Positions 1 to 5,835 of a DNA stretch of 6,374 bases are shown one piece after another. Made by a program: the position numbers and the translations under genes. The DNA is taken from NCBI GenBank assembly GCA_023250795.1, contig JAHFAB010000116.1, positions 1-6,374 of the forward strand, in the 5' to 3' direction. This stretch comes from Bacteriovoracaceae bacterium (GTDB lineage Bacteria; Bdellovibrionota; UBA1018). The first letter of the stretch is position 1. The number at the start of each line of letters is the position of its first letter. The notes beneath the pieces were generated by a model that made no database searches, was not told the DNA's origin, and was given only the letters and a program-made list of their open reading frames with translations.

Positions 1-29
1 GTGTAGTGTTTGAGAGAGATGTTTTGCAT
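1..29 (-). CDS. Possible N-terminus of a leftward gene running off the window
   Basis: On the minus strand an ATG at 29-27 opens nine codons (MQNISLKHY) with no stop before the window edge. It is preceded by a purine-rich AGAAAGGG (complement of about 36-43), six to seven bases from the ATG, which is a reasonable ribosome binding site. The AT-rich DNA to its right could carry its promoter, but I see no convincing -35/-10 pair. Nine codons are too few to recognise a family. The call rests only on the start codon, the Shine-Dalgarno-like sequence and the open frame, and it may be chance. Confidence 0.2.
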
Positions 30-326
30 ATAAAGCCCTTTCTGTTAATGTTTTTTCAGTTAAACCACCTGAGAAGTAACTACTAAAATAAAATCATAAA
101 ATCAAGAAAAAATAGTAAAAAAAGCGATTATTTTATAAAAATATAAAAACACTATTGTGATTTGAGTGGTTAGAGGCCCAGTTTTTATTTTATGACTATG
201 TATTTTTTTTCTTATGTGATGCAAAATAATTTTCTATGGCATCTAAACCCCCATTAACTGAGGCCGCACCGGCCAGAAACAAAACTTTCTTGACAAATTT
301 ACCTAAACCTACAAAAAACTAGTAGC
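30..326. other. AT-rich intergenic region upstream of the lipoprotein gene
   Basis: No coding frame here is convincing. Positions about 80-240 are very AT-rich, with A- and T-tracts that could be curved or promoter DNA. A short GC-rich hairpin (GGCCG at 262-266, loop CAC, CGGCC at 270-274) stands out but has no T-run after it. A perfect -35 hexamer TTGACA lies at 290-295; no good -10 sits at 16-18 bases from it (TACAAA at 310-315 is at 14). The gene at 327 also lacks a Shine-Dalgarno sequence, so how it is expressed is unclear. Confidence 0.5.
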
Positions 327-1156
327 ATGAAGACATTAAATTTAGTTTTGTTATCATTTTCCCTTTTATGTTGTTCAACTAGTTCCAAAGTCCATCATCT
401 TGTTGATTTGCCTGAACTTCATTCGATTGTGTCTGGGGCTGCTTTTCCAATCAGTTTTAATCTGCGCATGACTTCTATGGAAAATCAGGTTGTCTCTTGC
501 TTTTGCAAAGAGAAGATGGATTTAGTACATTTGAAGTAAAGTTTGAACAAGGACGGGACGTGGTTTTTGCTGAGTTGCCTCCTGGCAATTATGGCTTTAG
601 AGAAATTTATTGTAATTCTAAACATTGGAATTTAGCATTGCAACACTGGCCTCGCTTTCAGGTATATGCTGAAAAAACCGCATTATTAGGTGGAGTTTTA
701 GTTTATATTGACGAAAATAATGCATTGACTGTGAGTCGAACTAGGAGATCTAAAAATCGAGATGAGGCTCTTCTGTTATTTGGCCGTATTTCTACAGATA
801 GAAGGACGAGTGTAGTTTCTGCTTATACTGGTAAAGTGATTGATCCTTTAGCGATTGAATTGCGTGCGAAATGGAAACATTGGGAGCTCCGAGACGCTTC
901 TGATAAAAAAATGAAAACTACTAAAAATGACTGGCCCTCTTTACATTCCTGTTATCGGGCTGAGGGTGATGTCAATGGGCTCTGGCTTGGGAATTTGCAA
1001 TCCAATGTGATCTATGAAAATGGAACACTCACTCGAGTTACAATTGAAAACACTTGGAACTCTTTTAGCCCCCACTTTATTGATTGTGTAAAGTCGGTTC
1101 TAACCGAATTTCATCCAGTAAAAAAAGGACAATTGCACTATGTGCTTTATATTTGA
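327..1156 (+). pseudogene. Frameshifted lipoprotein-like exported protein with AgmX/PglI-like C-terminal domain
   Basis: Two overlapping frames read as one protein. The first (ATG 327, stop 537-539) begins with a Lys, a hydrophobic stretch and LLCC at residues 13-16. This is a signal peptide with an atypical lipobox, because the residue before the Cys is not Gly, Ala or Ser. The second frame is open from 461 to its TGA at 1154-1156 and has no start of its own except a TTG at 497 with no ribosome binding site. Joining them by a -1 shift between 461 and 536 gives about 276 residues. The middle contains ELPPGNYGFREIYC, a strand-turn pattern like the prealbumin-like folds of envelope lipoproteins. 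The last 70 or so residues (SCYRAEGDVNG, then a beta segment, then DCVKSVLTEFHP and LHYVLYI) match from memory the Cys-Tyr/Cys-Val, TonB-C-like pattern of AgmX/PglI C-terminal domains. It is either a true pseudogene or a sequencing error, for example one T lost from the T-run at 501-504. Its role is unknown. Confidence 0.65.
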
Positions 1157-1177
1157 GAGCTTTTTATTGGGTACTTT

Positions 1178-1230
1178 ACATATCAACCAATAGTTGACAA
1201 TAAAAAGTTGACAACTATTGGTTGATATGT
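1178..1230. repeat. Perfect 19-bp inverted repeat, probable operator
   Basis: The left arm ACATATCAACCAATAGTTG (1178-1196) and right arm CAACTATTGGTTGATATGT (1212-1230) are exact reverse complements, separated by 15 bases. The arms stop pairing at both outer and inner ends. No T-run follows, so it is a poor terminator for the gene at 327-1156. The right arm fills most of the spacer of the promoter at 1208-1236, as expected for a repressor or activator site. A direct repeat AGTTGACAA (1192-1200 and 1206-1214) overlaps the inner ends. Confidence 0.9.
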
Positions 1231-1236
1231 TATCTT
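1208..1236 (+). promoter_or_regulatory. Sigma70-type promoter of the ATPase gene, probably giving a leaderless mRNA
   Basis: A perfect -35 TTGACA (1208-1213) is followed by a 17-base spacer and TATCTT (1231-1236, four of six matches to TATAAT). Counting seven bases past the -10 puts the transcription start at about 1243, which is the A of the ATPase ATG. There is no Shine-Dalgarno sequence ahead of that ATG, in keeping with leaderless translation. A second TTGACA at 1194-1199 has no matching -10. Confidence 0.7.
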
Positions 1237-1242
1237 GTTGTT

Positions 1243-2388
1243 ATGTTAGAAGAAAATCCATTCTTATTTGGGAAAGTGGCTGCTCAAGATCGTTTTTGCA
1301 ATAGAAAAAAAGAACTTCAGGAGTTGAAAACCTATTTGAAAGACGGAAAAAATGTTTGGCTTTATTCTCCGCGAAGATTTGGTAAGACCTCGCTTGTAAA
1401 GAAAGTTTTCAGTGAATTTGATTCTTCAAACTTTAATGCGGCCTATCTTGATATTTTTGACACCCAAAGCCCACAAGATTTTACTTTGAGCTTTGTCAAG
1501 GCCACAGTAAATTCTATTTCTGATCGCATTGAAAAAGTTATTGATTTTGCAAAAAAAACATTCTCTTATCTTGCACCAAAAATTGCACTTTCTGATGAAG
1601 GAAAACCAGAAATTCAGTTTGGTGTTAATTCAAGCTCATTGACCGATGTTTCTTTGGATGAAGTCATGGGAATAATGAGTGACATGGTTAGTAAAAAGAA
1701 ACTAAAACTTGTTATCGCAATTGATGAATTTCAACAAATCAGTCAATATGAAAATTCTAATGCTTTTCTTGCAAAGCTGAGGAAACACATCCAGTCACAA
1801 GAAAAAATCGCTTATGTATTTATGGGGAGCCAAAGACACTTAATGCAAGATATATTTACTTCTAAAAAAAAGCCATTTTATCAAAGTGCTATTCCTTTTC
1901 AAATTGGATCCATACAGCCAGAAGAATTGGCAAAATCTTTGGTTAATTTGACTTGTAAAACGAATCACCCTTTTACAGATGATTTAGCACTGAAAACCGC
2001 TCAAATAACAGGTGGCCATCCTTATCATACTGAAAAATTGGCTTCTTTTGCTTATCAACTGTTTGATCATATTTCAGAGTTTAAAAAAATAGATGAATAC
2101 TTAGAATTCGTTCAAAATCAAGTGATTGAACAAGAAGAGTCTATTTATAAAAACTATTTCAATCTACTCACTATTAATCAAAGAAATGTTCTAATAGCAA
2201 TTGCTGACTTTAATGGAAAAATCCCATCCAACGATATGGTGAGAGAGTATGGATTGTCCTCGAGACAGTATTTAGAAAAGTCTTTGAAATTTCTGATAGA
2301 AAAAGAACTCATAGATGAAACTGACAATGGGATCTGTATTTATGATCTATTTTTCAAGAGATGGCTTTCGAGAAAGCACAAAAAATAG
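1243..2388 (+). CDS. AAA/STAND-type ATPase with C-terminal winged helix
   Basis: A 381-residue cytoplasmic protein of the archaeal-type ATPase family (PF01637-like, MNS group of STAND NTPases, by recall). It opens with NPFLFGKVAAQDRFCNRKKE, the family's usual NPF..G...F..R..E start, so ATG 1243 is preferred over the in-frame TTG at 1222, which lies inside the palindrome. Walker A is SPRRFGKTS at residues 42-50 (Lys48) and Walker B is LVIAIDEFQQ at about 156-165 (Asp161, Glu162). A sensor-like FMGSQRHLM and a GGHPYHTEKL segment follow. Residues about 307-377 look like a winged helix (NQRNVLIAIADF, then SSRQYLEKSLKFLIEKELI). No transmembrane segment or effector domain is visible, so its output is unknown. 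It has its own promoter and operator-like palindrome, and the winged helix could bind that site; this is inference. The gene is rich in AAA codons. It ends one base from the stop codon of the opposing TPR gene. Confidence 0.9.
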   Translation: MLEENPFLFGKVAAQDRFCNRKKELQELKTYLKDGKNVWLYSPRRFGKTSLVKKVFSEFDSSNFNAAYLDIFDTQSPQDFTLSFVKATVNSISDRIEKVIDFAKKTFSYLAPKIALSDEGKPEIQFGVNSSSLTDVSLDEVMGIMSDMVSKKKLKLVIAIDEFQQISQYENSNAFLAKLRKHIQSQEKIAYVFMGSQRHLMQDIFTSKKKPFYQSAIPFQIGSIQPEELAKSLVNLTCKTNHPFTDDLALKTAQITGGHPYHTEKLASFAYQLFDHISEFKKIDEYLEFVQNQVIEQEESIYKNYFNLLTINQRNVLIAIADFNGKIPSNDMVREYGLSSRQYLEKSLKFLIEKELIDETDNGICIYDLFFKRWLSRKHKK

Positions 2389-2389
2389 A

Positions 2390-4240
2390 CTACTCTTCTC
2401 TTTGCTCGGTTGATTGTGGTGACTCTCTATCTTCCCCTGCTGGCAATCTTTCTCGAGGCCCAGTGCTTGGCATGGCTTGCATTCTTTCCTGTTTCAGGTT
2501 TTCAATCTTTGCTTCGAGTTTCTTTTTCAGTTCGTCGTCTATCGAATATTTTGCTGCCTCTTGATATCGCAGCATCGCTTTTTCACGTAAGTTTGTGCGA
2601 ACATACGCGTCCCCCAAATGTTCCAAGATAGTCGGTTCATTAGGTTTCAGGCGCGTCGCCTTTTCTAGCTCCACAACAGCTTCTCTGTTTTTCCCACGAA
2701 TAAAAAGATACCAGCCCCAGCTGTCCTGAATGTAGCCATTATCTGGCTTCAATCTCAAAGCTAACTTCAACATTCGTTCTGCATCACTGAGGCGTATACC
2801 CTTAGTTGTAAGGGTGTAGCCGATATAATTAAGCGCATCCACATTTTTGGGGTTGATACTCAACAGTGCTTCCATTTGAGCGAGGCCTTTGTCTGTCTCA
2901 CCTTGTCTGTCATAAAGACTTCCTAAATAGTATTTCAATTTTTCATCGTCTTGAAACATTCCTATTGCCTTTTCTAACAAAGTAATTGCTCCCGACATAT
3001 TTTTAGATTCTTCTTCGAGATTAGCAGAGAACAAGTAAAATCCTGGATTTTTTGGAGCCTGTTTGATGGCCTCCTGTATGTAATCTTTTGCATCTTGTAT
3101 TTTATTTTCTTGTTTAAGTAGATACCCTACATGAAGTGCAGAATCAGAAAATAACTTCGAGTTGGCATTAATCTGTTTTAGCTCTACGATAGCATCAGGA
3201 AATTTTTTGATTTCTTCATACAAACTGCCCAAATAATAATGAATTCGATCGGATTCTGGATTTTTTGTTAAAATAAATTTGAAAATTGAAATCGCTTTAT
3301 CATAATTCTTCATTTCCATATGGATGAGTCCTAATTTGACTCGCGCATTCAGATCTTCTGGGTCTGAAGCAGTGATGGATTCCAAATAGGGAAGAGCATC
3401 TTTGAATTTTTCTTCTTTCAAATAAATCGTTGCAATTCGATTTGCAGCGGTAGCATCTTGAGTTTGGTCGAAGAGTTCATTGTAGACAGTGATAGCCTGT
3501 TTGTTCATTCCCTTTTCTTCATAATAATAACCCAGAGCAATAGAGGCCTGGATAAATCCAGGACGAAGCTCAATAGCTTTTTGAAATGCTTTGACAGCTT
3601 CTTTGAAGTGATTTTGCCTTTGCTCTGTACGTCCCAAATAGTACCAAGCCAACGGGGATTCTGGAGATTTTTTTAAAAACGAATAAATTTCCTTTGATGC
3701 TTCTTTAGCTCGGTTATCCTCCAATAGAACTTGCGTTTTGTATATAAGCGCTTCTTCGTGAGTGGGGTTTAATTGAAGTATATGATTGTATTCTGTAAGT
3801 GCTAAATCAGTTTCATGAGATGCGGAGTACAGACCTGCTAGCATCAGTCTTGCGTCCAAATATTTTGGATCCATCTTAAGCGCTTCTTTGCAGGATTCCA
3901 TTGCTAGACTGAGCATCCCCTTTTTTACATATTCAGCGGCAAGCCTTGCATGAACTAAAGCAGAAGTTGGGTCAAACATGAGTGTGAGTTTAAATTCTTC
4001 GATTGCACGATCTGGATTACCTTCCACTACATATGCCTGTGCGAGACTAAAATGATATTCTGCAATAGCTTTTGTATTTTTTTTGACTTCAGCGGTGGTG
4101 TTTTCAGCAGTTTTTTGCGTAGTGGGTTGAGTTTCTGTCTGGACATTTGTTTCCGCTCGACCCTGAATGGGCTGATTGGCACACCCAGTAAACAGTGCCA
4201 ATAGAATCACTGAGACCGAAAAAAATAAGCGATTTTTCAT
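2390..4240 (-). CDS. TPR-repeat lipoprotein, LbcA-like
   Basis: A 616-residue exported lipoprotein. The signal peptide ends in the lipobox LFTGC with Cys20; Ala follows at +2, so outer-membrane sorting is likely. A low-complexity Thr/Gln/Glu linker (21-57) leads into about 15 tandem tetratricopeptide repeats from residue 60 to about 570, with the usual pattern (A..Y...G....A...F...L..DP). The C-terminal block, ALNYIGYTL at 469-477 then DSWGWYLFIRGKNREAVVEL, is the most conserved part of a widespread proteobacterial TPR family that includes Pseudomonas LbcA, the lipoprotein partner of the CtpA protease. That relation is from memory. A charged tail (571-616) is rich in Lys, Glu and Arg. Such proteins act as scaffolds in the periplasm, and the partner here cannot be read from the context. 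A purine-rich GGAAGGGAAG precedes the ATG. The gene is convergent with the ATPase gene and shares no terminator with it. Confidence 0.9.
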   Translation of the reverse strand: MKNRLFFSVSVILLALFTGCANQPIQGRAETNVQTETQPTTQKTAENTTAEVKKNTKAIAEYHFSLAQAYVVEGNPDRAIEEFKLTLMFDPTSALVHARLAAEYVKKGMLSLAMESCKEALKMDPKYLDARLMLAGLYSASHETDLALTEYNHILQLNPTHEEALIYKTQVLLEDNRAKEASKEIYSFLKKSPESPLAWYYLGRTEQRQNHFKEAVKAFQKAIELRPGFIQASIALGYYYEEKGMNKQAITVYNELFDQTQDATAANRIATIYLKEEKFKDALPYLESITASDPEDLNARVKLGLIHMEMKNYDKAISIFKFILTKNPESDRIHYYLGSLYEEIKKFPDAIVELKQINANSKLFSDSALHVGYLLKQENKIQDAKDYIQEAIKQAPKNPGFYLFSANLEEESKNMSGAITLLEKAIGMFQDDEKLKYYLGSLYDRQGETDKGLAQMEALLSINPKNVDALNYIGYTLTTKGIRLSDAERMLKLALRLKPDNGYIQDSWGWYLFIRGKNREAVVELEKATRLKPNEPTILEHLGDAYVRTNLREKAMLRYQEAAKYSIDDELKKKLEAKIENLKQERMQAMPSTGPRERLPAGEDRESPQSTEQREE

Positions 4241-4331
4241 TTTCCGCTTCCCTTCCTTCTCAATCGATCGGACTTTCTAAATAAAAACTGAAAATAAACT
4301 CGACATTGATTTTAGATTTATTTTTATTGGT

Positions 4332-4372
4332 AAAACTCTAATGCGCGTTAGAGTTTTGACATAATTAGTCAA
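4332..4372. repeat. Cluster of overlapping inverted repeats
   Basis: AAAACTCTAA (4332-4341) and TTAGAGTTTT (4348-4357) are perfect 10-bp arms around TGCGCG. The right arm overlaps TTGAC (4356-4360), which pairs with GTCAA (4368-4372) across seven bases. AACTCTAATGCG (4334-4345) recurs as AACTCTATGCG (4371-4381). A TTGACA at 4356-4361 has no -10 at normal spacing, so an operator is more likely than a core promoter. No T-run suits a terminator. Confidence 0.7.
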
Positions 4373-4415
4373 CTCTATGCGTCATATTATATGTGCTTGT
4401 TTTTATGGATAAAAG

Positions 4416-4421
4416 TATAAT
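4416..4421 (+). promoter_or_regulatory. Candidate -10 element for the PhaR-type gene
   Basis: A perfect TATAAT on the plus strand, with only a poor -35 (GTGCTT at 17 bases). If used, it would make a leader of about 265 bases before the ATG at 4695. A second candidate, TTGCTC (4602-4607) with 17 bases to AATTAT (4625-4630), would give a leader of about 58 bases. Neither is strong. Confidence 0.3.
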
Positions 4422-4694
4422 TTAACAAAACCCGAGAAAGTAGGATTACTGTGAGTGCTTGACTTTAGTGAAACGGGTTGTTATTTGGCATGAGAAGTGA
4501 CGGTGACACTATGTGGCATTGGGGTGCAACATAACCGGGCACTTTGACCTAAGGATGGGTTTATTTGGGGGATAGTTCAATGAGATCACTTGCAGTTTGA
4601 GTTGCTCTTGTTGGATTTTATTTGAATTATTCGCTCACAAGTCTCAATTGGAGAGACGGGTGGGCTACTCGTTGGATAATATTAGGGGGATCGT

Positions 4695-5048
4695 ATGAAA
4701 GAAGCAAAAATCATCAAACGTTATCAGAATCGCAAACTTTATGACACGCATGAGTCTAGCTATGTGACGCTCGACGAAATTGCAAAAATGATTAAGGGCG
4801 GCGAAGATTTACGCGTGATTGATAATAAAACTAAAAATGACATTACAGCCGTCACTTTGACGCAGCTGTTATTTGAGGTGGAGCGCAAATCAAAAACTCA
4901 GCCATCTGTTGAGCTTTTGAAAGAGATCATTCGTTATGGAGATGGTTCTTTTTCGGGCTTTATTCAGACTAAGCTGGGCACAGAGATGAAGCGATTTGAC
5001 CAAGATGTGGCAGCTCCAGCATCTGTGAGACCTGCTCTGAATCAATAA
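4695..5048 (+). CDS. PHA/PHB synthesis regulator N-terminal-type DNA-binding protein
   Basis: A 117-residue cytoplasmic protein. Residues about 5-65 match the PHB accumulation regulator DNA-binding domain (PF07879 type) very well: IKRYQNRKLYDTHESSYVTL, then the DLRVIDNKTKNDIT segment and LTQLLFEVE. In PhaR/PhbF this domain represses phasin and PHA granule genes by binding DNA. Residues 72-93 (ELLKEIIRYGDGSFSGFIQT) resemble the helical segment after it. The longer C-terminal half found in classical PhaR is absent; the protein ends in a short polar tail. No PHA synthase, phasin or depolymerase gene lies in the window, so a link to PHA metabolism is not shown here. The start is supported by AGGGGGA four bases upstream. 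The family is certain enough; the target genes are unknown. Confidence 0.9.
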   Translation: MKEAKIIKRYQNRKLYDTHESSYVTLDEIAKMIKGGEDLRVIDNKTKNDITAVTLTQLLFEVERKSKTQPSVELLKEIIRYGDGSFSGFIQTKLGTEMKRFDQDVAAPASVRPALNQ

Positions 5049-5051
5049 TCA

Positions 5052-5069
5052 GTGACAGTATACTGACAC
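5052..5069. repeat. Interrupted palindrome GTGACAGTATACTGACAC
   Basis: A perfect CAGTATACTG core (5056-5065) is flanked by GTG and CAC, with one mismatched A on each side. It lies three bases after the regulator's stop codon and about 100 bases before the beta-barrel gene. TATACT (5059-5064) inside it resembles a -10 but lacks a good -35. It is operator-like and could be a site for the adjacent regulator; that is inference only. Confidence 0.6.
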
Positions 5070-5080
5070 AGTTTGTTTTA

Positions 5081-5121
5081 TCTTATTTGTGGTGTGCGAA
5101 GATTGCGCACCACAAATAAGA
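5081..5121. repeat. 14-bp inverted repeat between the regulator and the beta-barrel gene
   Basis: TCTTATTTGTGGTG (5081-5094) and CACCACAAATAAGA (5108-5121) are exact reverse complements around a 13-base loop. As RNA it makes a stable hairpin, but the bases after it on either strand are A-rich or mixed (AGTTTAAAC on plus, TAAAACAAAC on minus), so it lacks the T-run of an intrinsic terminator. It may still reduce readthrough, or it may be an operator overlapping the promoter described next. Confidence 0.8.
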
Positions 5122-5131
5122 AGTTTAAACT
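5103..5131 (+). promoter_or_regulatory. Candidate promoter of the beta-barrel gene, overlapping the inverted repeat
   Basis: TTGCGC (5103-5108) and TAAACT (5126-5131) are 17 bases apart. The right arm of the 14-bp inverted repeat lies almost wholly in the spacer. Transcription would begin near 5138, about 30 bases before the ATG at 5169. Each hexamer is only a partial match to consensus. Confidence 0.35.
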
Positions 5132-5168
5132 AAATGTAGAAGTTATTTCACACTAGGAGGGTGTGCAC

Positions 5169-5810
5169 ATGAGTTTAATCAAATCGGTAATACAGTCTCT
5201 TTTTGTTCTGTCTCTTATTTTGGTAGTCAGCACTAACGCCTTTGCCGGAAGTTGGAATACGGATTCTATTTCCCCGAGAAAGGCCTCTTCTACTAAAGAG
5301 CCCCCTTTTCGTCTCATGCCTTATGCACCGGGCACGAATAATCTTGCCATTGATGTAGGACAGGTTTTTTTGATGGGAGATCTGGCGTCGAGTTATGCGG
5401 ATAGTATTGGCTATCAAATTCATTATACCTACGGAGTCAGTGATATTTTTGGGTTTGATACGAGCCTAGGTCTTTCTGATCATTCTGACGGAAAATTTTC
5501 CATGGCAACTTTGCTCATGGGACTTCGCACGAATCTCAGCTGGTTTGACAAAGTTGTACCCTATATGATTTTTGGACTAGGTTTTTATAAGCCGAGCCGT
5601 CAGCTCACAATGACTTCGAGTGCTTCTGCGTTTGAGTTTGGAGTTCACTTAGGCCCAGGTGTAGATCTGGAACTGACTAAACAACTTTTTTTTGGCGCTG
5701 CCATTACCTTTCACGATATTTTTGGAACTTCTAGAAAGACTGAACAGGGAGTAGTGGATTTTGGTGGGACTTTCACAACATTTTTATTGCACCTGGGGGT
5801 GACGTTATAA
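5169..5810 (+). CDS. Small outer-membrane beta-barrel protein
   Basis: A 213-residue exported protein. The signal peptide covers residues 1-26 (Lys5, hydrophobic SLFVLSLILVV, then NAFA with likely cleavage after Ala26). The mature part alternates polar and hydrophobic residues in strand pairs, with Gly- and aromatic-rich segments (YQIHYTYGVSDIFGFDTSLG, VVPYMIFGLGFY, FEFGVHLGPGVDLEL, QLFFGAAITFHDIFG, FTTFLLHLGVTL), typical of an eight-stranded outer-membrane barrel of the OmpA/OmpW size class. It lacks a terminal Phe or Trp; the last residue is Leu. The start is ATG 5169, seven bases after the strong AGGAGGG (5155-5161); a GTG at 5163 is in frame but too close to it. The exact barrel family and substrate are not recognisable. 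It converges on the next gene with 25 bases between them and no visible terminator. Confidence 0.8.
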   Translation: MSLIKSVIQSLFVLSLILVVSTNAFAGSWNTDSISPRKASSTKEPPFRLMPYAPGTNNLAIDVGQVFLMGDLASSYADSIGYQIHYTYGVSDIFGFDTSLGLSDHSDGKFSMATLLMGLRTNLSWFDKVVPYMIFGLGFYKPSRQLTMTSSASAFEFGVHLGPGVDLELTKQLFFGAAITFHDIFGTSRKTEQGVVDFGGTFTTFLLHLGVTL

Positions 5811-5835
5811 ATGGTCGTGGAGCGGCTTTTGAACG

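Larger units (their letters stand above)
4241..4694. other. Divergent regulatory spacer between the TPR gene and the PhaR-type regulator
   Basis: No convincing gene lies in these 454 bases. The left part (4260-4330) is AT-rich and should hold the leftward leader or promoter. Inverted repeats cluster at 4332-4372. A perfect rightward TATAAT sits at 4416-4421. From about 4424 to 4694 the base composition becomes G-rich and shows several possible RNA stems. The Shine-Dalgarno AGGGGGA (4684-4690) for the gene at 4695 closes the region. Confidence 0.6.

Noticed and set aside
3..87. Plus-strand open frame at the left edge as the end of a gene
   Set aside because: Only 27 codons with no recognisable motif; such a frame is expected by chance.
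262..274. GC-rich hairpin as a terminator
   Set aside because: No T-run follows on either strand and no upstream gene is identified.
1222..1242. TTG start adding seven residues to the ATPase
   Set aside because: It lies in the right arm of the palindrome and in the promoter. The family's conserved NPF..G start lies just after the ATG at 1243.
2361..3676. Plus-strand frames of 67-73 residues over the TPR gene
   Set aside because: They are shadows of a clear TPR coding frame on the minus strand, with no start signals of their own.
4490..4534. Short frame MRSDGDTMWHWGAT as a leader peptide
   Set aside because: It has no ribosome binding site, and the two Trp codons are not followed by a tryptophan gene. 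Chance is more likely.
4651..4660. GGAGAGAC resembling the start of a glycine riboswitch
   Set aside because: The other conserved riboswitch blocks are absent and the downstream gene is unrelated to glycine metabolism.
5175..5423. Minus-strand 82-residue frame inside the beta-barrel gene
   Set aside because: It is basic, has no ribosome binding site, and is antisense to a frame with a signal peptide and barrel strands.
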